64,000 bases of DNA from Stenotrophomonas lacuserhaii. Its GTDB lineage: Bacteria > Pseudomonadota > Gammaproteobacteria > Xanthomonadales > Xanthomonadaceae. Below the pieces are notes generated by a model. That model was not told the DNA's origin. It worked only from the letters and a program-made list of their open reading frames with translations, and made no database searches. The translations under genes were made by a program, and so were the position numbers. Location of the stretch: the NCBI RefSeq assembly GCF_014836545.1, contig NZ_JACSQS010000001.1, positions 174,828 through 238,827 of the forward strand. Reading direction: 5' to 3'. Shown here one piece after another: positions 35,310-43,438 of the stretch. Within the stretch, counting starts at the first letter, position 1. Each line of letters starts with the position of its first letter.

Positions 35310-35867
35310 ATGGTCAACCGTATGCACAACGCTTCATGCGCGTTCCTCTTGCTGTCAGCGGTTATGGTCTGCTCCTGGCTTCCTGCTGTTCCCGCATTCG
35401 CAGAGGGCCGCTGCCCGCCCGGTCAATATCCTGTGGGCGGCCAAGGCGTAGGAGGCTGCGCCCCCATCCCAGGGGCTGCAGCGAGCCAGCAACGCGCTGT
35501 TCCCCAGCCAGCCGCACCGACATCACGTTGGGGAACGCGCTGGGGGGCTGTCGCGGCCTCCGATTCGACCTCCGACGCGGGGGCGGCGGCAGGACGCAGA
35601 GCCAAGGCGGCAGCGATAAGTGACGCGATGGCGGACTGTCGCCGCAATGGCGCGCCCGATTGCAAGATCATGGCGGAATACAGCAACCAATGCTTCGCGT
35701 GGGTGTCTCCCGATGGTGGGGATGGCACGGGGCTCGGTGGGCTGGGTGAAGGTATGACGCCTGAATTGGCACTCAAGAAAGCCATGAGCTACTGCGACAA
35801 CCCGAAGGGTAACGGCTGCAAAGTTGCGTACAGTGCCTGCAGCCTGCCAGAGCTCGAACCCCTTTGA
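35310..35867 (+). CDS. Exported DUF4189 protein, tandem copy B
   Basis: 185 residues from ATG 35310 (a second Met at 35322 is possible). Signal peptide to about 33 (AVPAFAEG), then the same RCPPGQYPVGGQGVGGCAPI module and a DUF4189 domain (WGAVAASDSTSDAGAAAGRR, DCRRNGAPDCKIMAEYSNQC, YCDNPKGNGCKVAYSACSLP). The ribosome site is weak. The longer upstream frame overlaps copy A and is not used. Confidence 0.83.
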   Translation: MVNRMHNASCAFLLLSAVMVCSWLPAVPAFAEGRCPPGQYPVGGQGVGGCAPIPGAAASQQRAVPQPAAPTSRWGTRWGAVAASDSTSDAGAAAGRRAKAAAISDAMADCRRNGAPDCKIMAEYSNQCFAWVSPDGGDGTGLGGLGEGMTPELALKKAMSYCDNPKGNGCKVAYSACSLPELEPL

Positions 35868-35924
35868 TGGCGCTTGTATCAGCTGTGCTGATAGTCTTTG
35901 AACTGGCCCGTTGGAGTAAGCGCA

Positions 35925-36485
35925 ATGACAGCAAGATCACACTTCACCGGCACTCTGCTGCTTTCCCTGCTGCTGCTGCTCTGTGCGTTCAGCGCGCTTG
36001 CCGAAGGTAACTGCCCTCGGGGCTACTACCCCATCGGAGGGAAGGGCGTTCAAGGTTGCGCGCCTATCCCTTCTGGCACCAGAGCGCCTGCTCAATCCGG
36101 GTACTCCTACTCAGGGCCCATTTATTCGGAGACAGCAAACTCGCACCTTGAGGACAGTTGGGGCGCACTGGCGTTCTCGGCAAGCAGCGGCACACTGGGG
36201 GACGCAGTCAACGAATATTCGAAGGAGCTGGCCGAGCAGGCAGCCCTGGAACGGTGCGCAGCAAAAGGTGCCACGGATTGCAAGCTGATGGCCCATTACG
36301 CAAATAGTTGCATAGCTGTCGCAGTCGCCACTGCACCCGCCGGCCTCAACTTGAGTGCAATCGGCATGGACAAATATCCAAACAACGCGGAGCGCGAGGC
36401 TGCACAGAACTGCATCAAGGGCGGCGCGAAGAAGTGCAGGATGTTTTACAACAACTGTGTGACTCCCAAGGTCGTCCCGAATTGA
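35925..36485 (+). CDS. Exported DUF4189 protein, tandem copy C (diverged)
   Basis: 186 residues, ATG 35925 with GGAGTAAG upstream. Signal peptide LLLSLLLLLCAFSALAEG. The N-terminal module is diverged (NCPRGYYPIGGKGVQGCAPI) compared with copies A, B and D, while the DUF4189 core is kept (WGALAFSASSGTLGDAVNEY, RCAAKGATDCKLMAHYANSC, NCIKGGAKKCRMFYNNC). Divergence inside the array suggests old duplication and separate tasks or partners. Confidence 0.85.
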   Translation: MTARSHFTGTLLLSLLLLLCAFSALAEGNCPRGYYPIGGKGVQGCAPIPSGTRAPAQSGYSYSGPIYSETANSHLEDSWGALAFSASSGTLGDAVNEYSKELAEQAALERCAAKGATDCKLMAHYANSCIAVAVATAPAGLNLSAIGMDKYPNNAEREAAQNCIKGGAKKCRMFYNNCVTPKVVPN

Positions 36486-36521
36486 ACTGCATCTCCTCTG
36501 TCGGCGGCTAAGGAGACAAAG

Positions 36522-37046
36522 ATGATTGAAAAGATTGCTTTTGTAGTCCTATTGGCTGTGTCCGTGATGCTTCCGTTCGCGGCCGGCGCAGAAGGCCGCT
36601 GCCCTCCTGGTTCCTATCCGGTGGGCGGTCAAGGCGTAGGAGGGTGCGCCCCCATTCCGGGCAGGGGAAATGCCCAGCCTGCCCAGCAGCAGGCCCCGCC
36701 CCCGCCGCCGGTCTGGTCGCACACGCGCTACGGAGCCATCGCGATGTCGCCCTCCACTTCCGCAGCAGGTGTTGCTGCGGAACAGACAAGCAGCGAAGCT
36801 GCGGCGGCGGTGGCGATGAAGGACTGTCAGCGGGAGGGTGCCCGCGACTGCGCGCTCATCGCGGAGTATCGAAATCAATGCATCGCGCTTCTGGTGCCGC
36901 GTGCATGGCCTGCAGGAGCCAAGGGCGGAATAGGGCATGGGCTGACTCCCGAGCTGGCAAGACAGGATGCTCAGAAAAAGTGCATCGATCCTGCAGGGTC
37001 CGGGTGTACAGCTACTTATGAGGCCTGCAGTTTCCCTGAGCGATGA
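36522..37046 (+). CDS. Exported DUF4189 protein, tandem copy D
   Basis: 174 residues, ATG 36522 with AAGGAGA upstream. Signal peptide MIEKIAFVVLLAVSVMLPFA, cleaved near GAEG. It repeats RCPPGSYPVGGQGVGGCAPI, a Pro/Gln linker, and DUF4189 (YGAIAMSPSTSAAGVAAEQ, DCQREGARDCALIAEYRNQC, KCIDPAGSGCTATYEACSFP). It is the last gene of the array and faces the end of a lipase effector gene. Confidence 0.85.
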   Translation: MIEKIAFVVLLAVSVMLPFAAGAEGRCPPGSYPVGGQGVGGCAPIPGRGNAQPAQQQAPPPPPVWSHTRYGAIAMSPSTSAAGVAAEQTSSEAAAAVAMKDCQREGARDCALIAEYRNQCIALLVPRAWPAGAKGGIGHGLTPELARQDAQKKCIDPAGSGCTATYEACSFPER

Positions 37047-37105
37047 ACCTGTTCGTTCAACCTCTTCCCAGTGGACGCGCTGAGCGTCCATCCGGCCTGG
37101 TCTTG

Positions 37106-37143
37106 AGCCGATCCCACGCCGAAGCCAGTGCGTGAGATCGGCT
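37106..37143. terminator. Hairpin between the DUF4189 array and the effector operon
   Basis: AGCCGATC-C-CACGC and GCGTG-A-GATCGGCT form a 13-pair stem with one mismatch and a 10-base loop between two convergent operons. No T-run on either side, so its terminator role is only likely. Confidence 0.4.
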
Positions 37144-37201
37144 TGAGGGAGCCACGGACGCGTACCGTAGGCCCTACCCAACCAAGGCGCCCGGGAACGG
37201 C

Positions 37202-38536
37202 TCAGGCATTCATGCTGCGCGCAGCGACCTGGCTCTGCTCGATCTGCAGGTCACGATCCTGCGAGGCCACCTGCTGCGCGGACTGCTGTGATGCCACCCG
37301 TTCGCTGGACTGATCCAGTGAAGTATTCATCGCCTCGGTAGTCGCCACCGACACCCGCAGGTGCGCCGGATCGTTGACTTCGCCCTGCACGCCGAACGTG
37401 CGCGAGGCATCGTTGCTCATCAGCACATTGTCGATGCGGGTGCCGCCGTTGGCATGCATTTCCGCCGCCAGGCTGCCGGCGAGCTGGCCGCTGTGCTGGT
37501 CCGGCGTGCGGCCCACGCGCAGGTCCTGTGCTTCCACGCCGCGCAGCGCGTCCTGGAAAAGCAGGTTGCCGGGATGACCAGACTGATCCATGCGCATCGC
37601 GCCGTCGCGCTTGTGGGCGTCTTCCTCCGCTGCCTTGCGCGCAGGCTCGCCCGGTTCCAGCGGACCGCGGATGCGGTTGATGATGTCCTCCGCGTTTCCG
37701 ATTCCCCCGCGGGTGGCGGTCGTTACTCCACCGCGCAGGAATTCCAGCTTGTCGCGATACTCGCTGATCATGCCTTCGTTCTGCTTGGCCAACGCCTGCG
37801 AGGCCGGGTTGTCCAGCACCGAGCCCGCGCCGAGGAAGTTGCCCATCTTGTGCGAATCCAGCGAGCGGCCGGCGGCCAGCAACGCCGAATCGGGCATCAG
37901 GAAGCCAGCAACCGCGCCGTTGCGGAAGCCGGATCCGTACAGGTTTTTGATCTCGGTTTCGTTCGCATAGACCTTCACCTGGCCGTAGTGGCCGGACGCC
38001 GCGCTGACCGGATCGGCGGCCATCACATGGTTGACCATCGCATCGCCGCCTTCGCGGATGCGGTAACCCAGACTGGCTGCACCATAGGCATTGAAGGTCT
38101 CGCCCTTCAGGCCGTGGTGGTGCGCGCTCACTTGTGCCAGGGCACCGCCCAATGAATGTCCGGTGACGCTGACCTCGGCCGCACGCCCGTTCAACGAGGC
38201 GCTGACCTCGGCCTGGGCCACCGCACGCTGCGTCAGCGCGATGGCATCGGGCGCCTGCAGGTTGGCACGTGTGAGGACCATGCCGGCATCCGTCACTACG
38301 CCATCCAGCAGTATCTGTTCGGTGCCACGATGGGCAACGATGACTTCGCCGGTGTCGGCACGCTCGTAGATCGTGCCCTGATAGCCGTTGCTCTTGTTGT
38401 TTGCATGTTCGATGATCTTGTACGAGTGACCATTGAGCGTGACGAGTTCGTCCTTGCCATTGTCACGGCGGCCAACGGCGTAGTCCTTGTACGCATCATC
38501 GGAAAGCGCGGCGTAATCCTGGCTGGTCAGGCTCAT
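37202..38536 (-). CDS. T4SS antibacterial effector, class 3 lipase with XVIPCD (effector 1)
   Basis: 444 residues. N-terminal class-3-type lipase domain: oxyanion motif HRGTE near residue 70, nucleophile Ser128 in VTGHSLGGALAQ, probable Asp175 in AADPVSAASG and His229 in SLDSHKMGNF. The C-terminal about 110 residues (from HPGNLLFQDALRGVEAQDL through GRTPDQHSGQLAGSLA, RTFGVQGEVNDPAH, AMNTSLDQSSERV) are the XVIPCD that VirD4 recognises, with the usual Gln-rich end. It should be injected into rival bacteria and cut phospholipids. Reported S. maltophilia lipase effectors TfcA/TfcB look alike from memory. The start overlaps the end of its immunity gene (ATGA). Confidence 0.92.
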   Translation of the reverse strand: MSLTSQDYAALSDDAYKDYAVGRRDNGKDELVTLNGHSYKIIEHANNKSNGYQGTIYERADTGEVIVAHRGTEQILLDGVVTDAGMVLTRANLQAPDAIALTQRAVAQAEVSASLNGRAAEVSVTGHSLGGALAQVSAHHHGLKGETFNAYGAASLGYRIREGGDAMVNHVMAADPVSAASGHYGQVKVYANETEIKNLYGSGFRNGAVAGFLMPDSALLAAGRSLDSHKMGNFLGAGSVLDNPASQALAKQNEGMISEYRDKLEFLRGGVTTATRGGIGNAEDIINRIRGPLEPGEPARKAAEEDAHKRDGAMRMDQSGHPGNLLFQDALRGVEAQDLRVGRTPDQHSGQLAGSLAAEMHANGGTRIDNVLMSNDASRTFGVQGEVNDPAHLRVSVATTEAMNTSLDQSSERVASQQSAQQVASQDRDLQIEQSQVAARSMNA

Positions 38537-39186
38537 GGCTGGACCTGCCGCGCGGAGAGCTCGACGGAGAAGATCGAATCCTGCAGTTCAGGCTTGTAGT
38601 CGGTGGGCGCGGCTTCACCGCCAGCACGGTAGTCGGGCAGCGCCTCGGCACGCGGGTATACGGCGTTGGCGTAGTAGCGCGTCAGCGGCTCACTCTTTGC
38701 AAAGGCCGGGGATTCGAGGAACGAGGTGAAGCGGGTTTCGCCTTCGGCCCCGGTGGCCTTGAGCATCGCACTGGCACCGCTGAACTCCCAGCGGCACACG
38801 CCGCGACCGTAGTAGTCCTCGTCGAGCATGCGGTCCAGGTAGACGATGCCGCGATATTCGCCATCGGCCACCTTTCGCAACTCGACAGGCTCCTGGCTGG
38901 TGATCCGGCCAGCGGTGCCGGTTTCCGGCTGTATGCGGCCGCACTGTTCTTCGTTGGTCACGTCGTACTGCGCCACGGCCTCCACCACGTTGATCGGGCC
39001 GGGGGCGTCGTTGATCTTCAGCACGAACTCGTATGCGTGACGTGGCGTGGGATTGAGCTTGGCGAGGCCACGGCCGCCCTGTTCGACGTCTTTTTCCGCG
39101 GTGGTGATTTCTTGGTTCATGGCAGTCTCGGAATGGCAGGCGGTGATGAGCAGCAGGGCGAGGCAGGGAAGGATCGTTCTGCGCAT
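38533..39186 (-). CDS. Immunity lipoprotein 1 (for lipase effector 1)
   Basis: 217 residues, lipobox LLLITAC with acylated Cys17, so a periplasmic lipoprotein. The mature domain is rich in beta strands with GLAKLNPTPRHAYEFVLKI, a Cys pair (EEQCGRIQ and GVCRWEF) and DRMLDEDYYGRGVC. It is paralogous to the lipoproteins at 39209 and 41192. Position directly before and overlapping the effector gene identifies it as the X-Tfi partner that blocks the lipase in the producer's periplasm. ATG at 39186 has GAAGG upstream. No characterised Pfam name recognised. Confidence 0.85.
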   Translation of the reverse strand: MRRTILPCLALLLITACHSETAMNQEITTAEKDVEQGGRGLAKLNPTPRHAYEFVLKINDAPGPINVVEAVAQYDVTNEEQCGRIQPETGTAGRITSQEPVELRKVADGEYRGIVYLDRMLDEDYYGRGVCRWEFSGASAMLKATGAEGETRFTSFLESPAFAKSEPLTRYYANAVYPRAEALPDYRAGGEAAPTDYKPELQDSIFSVELSARQVQP

Positions 39187-39208
39187 GGGGTGCCTTCTCG
39201 GAACGAAG

Positions 39209-39877
39209 TCAGTGCGATGGTGGTTGTGGGCTGACGAGGGTGACGCTGAACAATGACCCACGCAGCTCCGGTTTGAAGCCCTCGGGTGCGTCTTCGCCGT
39301 AATCGGCGTAGTTGTCCATGGCGTCGCGCGGATAACCCAGATGGGCGTAATGCTGGCTTTCGGTGTCACCCTTGACGAAACGGTCGGCCTCGATGAAGGA
39401 CAGGAAACGCGTCTCTGCATCGGCACCCGTGGCTTTCAGCAGGACGCCAGCGCCGCTGAACTTCCACTGGCAGACGCCGCGATCGTAGTAGTCCTCGTCC
39501 TGCATCAGGTCCAGGTAAACCGTGCCACGGAATTCGTTGTCGCCGACTTTCTGCAGCTGCACGCTTTCCCGGCTGGTGATGCGGCCCGCGCGGCCGGTGG
39601 CAGGCACGATGCGCCCGCATTCCTGTTCGTTGATGACGTCGTACTGCGCGCTGCCTTCCACCACCGCGAAAGGGCCGGGCGCATCGGCGATCTTCAATAC
39701 CAGCTCATGGGCCTGCCGCGGGGTGGGATTGAGTTTGGCGAGGCCGCGTTCGTTCTGCCCAGCGTCCTGTTCCGCACCGTGCGGATGGCAGGCAGCAAGC
39801 GCAACAATGGCGAGGCAGGGCAGCAGGGCCTGCCACCTCGGCCGAAGCCTGTCTGCACAAGCGTGCGACTCAAGCAT
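39209..39877 (-). CDS. Immunity lipoprotein 2 (third paralogue, no own effector)
   Basis: 222 residues, lipobox AIVALAAC with Cys30. Same fold as the other two (GLAKLNPTPRQAHELVLKIA, QECGRIVPATGRAGRITSRE, DLMQDEDYYDRGVCQWKF) but lacks the AMNQEITTAEKDVE stretch and is the most diverged. Its ATG lies eight bases inside the end of effector 2, so it is made by coupled translation after that effector, then followed 22 bases later by immunity 1. It may protect against effector 2 or against foreign variants. Confidence 0.82.
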   Translation of the reverse strand: MLESHACADRLRPRWQALLPCLAIVALAACHPHGAEQDAGQNERGLAKLNPTPRQAHELVLKIADAPGPFAVVEGSAQYDVINEQECGRIVPATGRAGRITSRESVQLQKVGDNEFRGTVYLDLMQDEDYYDRGVCQWKFSGAGVLLKATGADAETRFLSFIEADRFVKGDTESQHYAHLGYPRDAMDNYADYGEDAPEGFKPELRGSLFSVTLVSPQPPSH

Positions 39878-41192
39878 GCAGCTGCCTGGCGCTGTCTTGC
39901 TGCTGTGCGAGCTGCCGCTCCTGCTCCTGTCCGGTGCGCTGGCTTGCTGCCTGCTGCACGCGTTCGCTGCTCTGTTCCAGGGGAACCTGCATCGCCTCGG
40001 TGGTCGCCACCGAAACGCGCAGTTGCGCCGGATCGTTGGCCTGGCCCTGCACGCCGAAGGTGCGCGAGGCATCGCTGCTCATCAGCACGCTGTCGATGCG
40101 GGTGCCGCCGTTGGCGTGCATCTCCGCTGCCAGGCTGCCAGCCAACTGACCGCTGTGCTGGTCCGGCGTGCGGCCTACGCGCAGGTCCTGCGCCTCCACG
40201 CCGCGCAATGCGTCCTGGAACAGCAGGTTGCCGGGGTGGCCGGGACTGTCCATGCGCATCGCACCATCGCGCTTGTGCGCGTCCTCTGCCGCCTTGCGGG
40301 CCGGCTCGCCCGGATCCAGCGGGCCGCGGATCCGGTCGTAAAGGTCCACCGCCACGCCCGGCATGCCGCGCGCGCCGGTGGTGACCGCCCCTCGCAGCAG
40401 CTCCATCTTGTCGCGGTACTCATCTATCATCCGCGCGTTCTGCTTGGCCAACGCCTGCGTGGCAGGGTCATCCAGCACCGAACCGGCATCAGCGAAATTG
40501 CCGAGCTTGTGCGCGCCCAGCGAACCGGCGGCGGCTACCAGCGCCGAATCCGGAATCACGCCGTTGTACCACTTGTTGCTGAAGCCGGCGTTGTCCAGCG
40601 TACTGATTTCATCGGGCCTGGCGTACAGGCGCACCTCGCCGTAATGGCCGGAGGCCGCGCTCACCGGATCCGATGCCATGGCATGGTTGAGCACGCTGGT
40701 GCCGCCTTCGGGGATGCGCAGGCCCAGGCTGGCCGCGCCGTAGGCGTTGAAGGTTTCGCCCTTCAGGTCGAAGTGGTGGGCGGTGACCTGGGCCAGCGCG
40801 CCGCCCAGCGAATGCCCGGTGACGCTGACTTCCGGGGCCCGGCCTTCGTTCTCGCCGATGTGCTTGGACAATGCGACCGCACGCTGGGTCAGCGCGATGG
40901 CATCGTTGGCCTGCAGGTTGTAGCGCGCCAGCACCATCCCGCCATCGGCAAGCACAGCGTCCTGCAGGATCTCCTCGGTGCCGCGATGGGAGACGATGAT
41001 CTCGCCGGTGTCCTCGCGCTGGTAGATCGTGCCCTGGTAGCCGTTCTGGCGGTTGTTTACGTGCTCCAGCACCTTGTAGTTGTGCCCGTTGAGCGGCACC
41101 AGTTCTTCCTGGCCGGGCGCGCGGCGGCCGACCTTGTGGTCTTCATACGCGTCGGCGGAAAGTGCGGCGTAGTCGCGGTGGGTGAGCGGCAT
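39870..41192 (-). CDS. T4SS antibacterial effector, class 3 lipase with XVIPCD (effector 2)
   Basis: 440 residues, paralogue of effector 1 along its whole length. Lipase residues: HRGTE near 70, Ser128 in VTGHSLGGALAQ, Asp175 in ASDPVSAASG, His228 in SLGAHKLGNF. The C-terminal XVIPCD is nearly the same as in effector 1 (HPGNLLFQDALRGVEAQDL, GRTPDQHSGQLAGSLA), ending in a Gln-rich tail. The middle (about 195-235) differs most. Its start shares one base with the stop of immunity gene 3 (TGATG), and its end overlaps immunity gene 2. Confidence 0.92.
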   Translation of the reverse strand: MPLTHRDYAALSADAYEDHKVGRRAPGQEELVPLNGHNYKVLEHVNNRQNGYQGTIYQREDTGEIIVSHRGTEEILQDAVLADGGMVLARYNLQANDAIALTQRAVALSKHIGENEGRAPEVSVTGHSLGGALAQVTAHHFDLKGETFNAYGAASLGLRIPEGGTSVLNHAMASDPVSAASGHYGEVRLYARPDEISTLDNAGFSNKWYNGVIPDSALVAAAGSLGAHKLGNFADAGSVLDDPATQALAKQNARMIDEYRDKMELLRGAVTTGARGMPGVAVDLYDRIRGPLDPGEPARKAAEDAHKRDGAMRMDSPGHPGNLLFQDALRGVEAQDLRVGRTPDQHSGQLAGSLAAEMHANGGTRIDSVLMSSDASRTFGVQGQANDPAQLRVSVATTEAMQVPLEQSSERVQQAASQRTGQEQERQLAQQQDSARQLHA

Positions 41193-41842
41193 CAGCGCAC
41201 CTCATGGGCGGTCAGGGTGGCGGTGAACAGCGCGTCCTGCAGCTCCGGGCGGAACCGCGACGGATCTTCGTGGCCGGCCTGGCCGAAGTCCGGCACCGAT
41301 TCCACGCGTGGGTAATCGCGGTCCGGGTAATAGCGGGTGAGGGCCTTGCCGGCGATGAACTGATCGGCTTCGATGAACGAGGTAAAGCGCGTTTCGCCGT
41401 CGGCACCGGTGGCCTTCAACATCGCGCCGGCGCCGCTGAAGGTCCACTTGCAGACACCGCGTCCGTAGTAATCCTCATCCAGCATGCGGTCCAGGTAGAC
41501 CGTGCCACGGTACTCGGTATCGGACACCTTCTTCAGCTGCACCGGCTCCTGGCTGGTGATGCGCGCGGCCATGCCGGTGGCCGAAACGATGCGACCGCAT
41601 TCGTCTTCGTTGGTGACGTCGTACTGGGCAACGCCTTCCACCACGGCGAATGTGCCGGGGGCATCGGCGAGGCTCAGCACCAGCTCGAACGCCTGGCGTG
41701 GGCTGGGATTGAGCTTGGCCAAGCCGCGGCCGCCGTTTTCGACGTCCTTTTCGGCGGTAGTGATTTCCTGGTTCATGGCGTTTTCCGGATGGCAGGCGGT
41801 AAGGAGGAGCAGGGCAGCGCACGGCAGAAACGTTCGGCGCAC
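41192..41842 (-). CDS. Immunity lipoprotein 3 (for lipase effector 2)
   Basis: 216 residues. Start GTG at 41842 is chosen because AGGAGG lies seven bases upstream and it gives the same length and N-terminus (RRTFLPCAALLLLTAC) as immunity 1; an ATG at 41890 has no ribosome site. Lipobox Cys17. The mature part shares AMNQEITTAEKDVENGGRGL with immunity 1. First gene of the effector/immunity operon. It should neutralise effector 2. Confidence 0.85.
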   Translation of the reverse strand: MRRTFLPCAALLLLTACHPENAMNQEITTAEKDVENGGRGLAKLNPSPRQAFELVLSLADAPGTFAVVEGVAQYDVTNEDECGRIVSATGMAARITSQEPVQLKKVSDTEYRGTVYLDRMLDEDYYGRGVCKWTFSGAGAMLKATGADGETRFTSFIEADQFIAGKALTRYYPDRDYPRVESVPDFGQAGHEDPSRFRPELQDALFTATLTAHEVR

Positions 41843-42019
41843 GGGGGGCCTCCTGGTCGCGGGTGGTAAGGGGGAAGTCGATGCGGTCATGCGGTGGCCA
41901 CGGAAGCCATCGAGCGCGCCGGTAGCGGGCGCAGGGCAGGGCGCACGCGCGGGAGCCTGGGGCTCGAACCGGTGTGCGGGGCTGCGATGTTGTCTCCGGT
42001 CCCTGGCGACATGTGCTCG

Positions 42020-42074
42020 ATTCGTGACGAATAGATCGTCCTTTTTACCAGTTTGACGTTTCGTTTGCGTCAAA
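42020..42074 (-). promoter_or_regulatory. Promoter/operator region of the effector-immunity operon
   Basis: Two palindromes lie upstream of the operon: ATTCGT-G-ACGAAT at 42020-42032 and TTTGACG-N9-CGTCAAA at 42052-42074. On the minus strand the latter supplies a TTGACG -35 element (42073-42068), with TGGTAA 17 bases further as a possible -10. The transcript leader to the GTG would be about 190-200 bases. The proteins binding these dyads are unknown. Confidence 0.4.
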
Positions 42075-42105
42075 ACGTTGGCGCGCGGGTAACGGGATCG
42101 CATCG

Positions 42106-42194
42106 GCAGCGCCGGGCCATGCTCGGCGGAAATGCCCGATCCCAGCTGTGATTGACTGCACTGCACACCCCGCCGGGCGTGGCTCGGCGCTACC
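42106..42194. repeat. Diverged GTAG-type REP pair
   Basis: GCGCCGGGCCATGCTCGGCG on the left and CGCCGGGCGTGGCTCGGCGC with GCTACC on the right, inverted and about 45 bases apart, between the divergent effector operon and the methyltransferase gene. Confidence 0.7.
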
Positions 42195-42238
42195 ATGGCG
42201 GGGAATTTCGATGGCCGTCATGTGATCAGGGGAACCGT

Positions 42239-43366
42239 TTGAATCCGCAGGAAGATTCCATCTACTCCGTGCCTGTGGAGCACGCGGCGTTCCTGCGCAG
42301 CCAGCTGATCACCTATATCGGTAACAAGCGCGCGCTGCTGCCTTTCGTTGAGGCGGGCATCGCACACGCCAAACACTGCCTGGGCAAGGCGCGGATCGAT
42401 TTCCTGGATCTGTTTTCCGGTTCCGGCGTGGTGGCGCGGATGGCGCGGCGGCATGCCGCCACCCTGCAGTGCAACGACCTGGAGCGCTACAGCGAGGTCG
42501 GCAACCGCTGCTACCAGGCCAACGTGGCGGATGTGGATGCGGCAGCGCTGGAGGAAGAACTGGCCCGCGTTGCACGCCGGGTGCAGCGCGAACTGGCGCC
42601 GGGCTTCTTGTGCGACCTGTATGCGCCGCTGGACGACGATGACATCCAACCCGGTGAGCGGGTGTTCTATACGCGGCGCAACGCGATGTTCCTGGATACC
42701 TTCTGCCAGGTGCTGGTGGATACGCCGGCGGCGCTGCGGCCATTCCTGCTGGCGCCGGTGCTGGCGCAGGCGTCGATGTACACCAACACCTCTGGCGTGT
42801 TCAAAGGATTCCACAAGAACCGCGAAGGCGTGGGCCAGTTCGGTGGCACGGCACGTAACGCGCTGTCGCGCATCCTGCGCCCGATCGAGGTGCAGGCGCC
42901 AGTGTTCAGTCGCTTTGCGTGCGAGGTGCAGCTGCACCGCTGCGATGCCAATGCGCTCGTGCGTGAGCTGGACATGGTGGACGTGGCGTACTTCGATCCG
43001 CCCTACAACGAGCATCCGTACGGTTCGAACTACTTCATGTTGAACCTGCTGTGTGATTATCGGCGGCCGTCGCAGGTGAGCCGGGTCTCGGGCATTCCGA
43101 CCGACTGGAACCGGTCGGATTACAACAAGGCCCGGTTGGCCGAGGCCGCGCTGTTCGACGCGGTGGCGCAGGTTCGCGCCCGTTTTGTGTTGATCTCGTA
43201 CAACTCGGAGGGCTTCATCAGCCACGAGCGCTTCGTTGCCGCGCTGGAAGCAATGGGCGCGTTGAGCGTGATGGACACGCGTTACAACACCTTCCGCGGC
43301 AGCCGCAACCTGGGCGCCCGGGACACCCATGTGACCGAGTTCCTGTACCTGTTGGACAAGCGTTGA
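42239..43366 (+). CDS. D12-class N6-adenine DNA methyltransferase
   Basis: 375 residues from a TTG at 42239 with AGGGGAA upstream. N-terminal SAM site: YIGNKRALLPFV and FLDLFSGSGVVARMARR (about 45-65); catalytic motif VAYFDPPYNEHPYGSNYFM near 250, the DPPY of adenine-N6 methylases. It is solitary, without a restriction gene beside it. A REP pair sits at its 5' side. Could be an orphan methylase with regulatory role or a remnant of a restriction-modification system. Confidence 0.88.
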   Translation: MNPQEDSIYSVPVEHAAFLRSQLITYIGNKRALLPFVEAGIAHAKHCLGKARIDFLDLFSGSGVVARMARRHAATLQCNDLERYSEVGNRCYQANVADVDAAALEEELARVARRVQRELAPGFLCDLYAPLDDDDIQPGERVFYTRRNAMFLDTFCQVLVDTPAALRPFLLAPVLAQASMYTNTSGVFKGFHKNREGVGQFGGTARNALSRILRPIEVQAPVFSRFACEVQLHRCDANALVRELDMVDVAYFDPPYNEHPYGSNYFMLNLLCDYRRPSQVSRVSGIPTDWNRSDYNKARLAEAALFDAVAQVRARFVLISYNSEGFISHERFVAALEAMGALSVMDTRYNTFRGSRNLGARDTHVTEFLYLLDKR

Positions 43367-43380
43367 ACCGCTTCTGGTAG

Positions 43381-43400
43381 TGACGGCCGCTGGCCGTCAT
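43381..43400. repeat. TGACGGCC dyad repeat
   Basis: TGACGGCC-GCT-GGCCGTCA with one extra T, just after the methyltransferase stop. A GC-richer relative of the GTGACGACC dyads found elsewhere in the window. Confidence 0.7.
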
Positions 43401-43438
43401 GCTCTGCGGCCCCGCGGGCGCCCGCGTACAATACCCGC

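Noticed and set aside
41843..42196. An extended N-terminus for immunity lipoprotein 3
   Set aside because: The GTG at 41842 has an excellent ribosome site and aligns with the start of immunity 1; the extension crosses the promoter region and a REP element.
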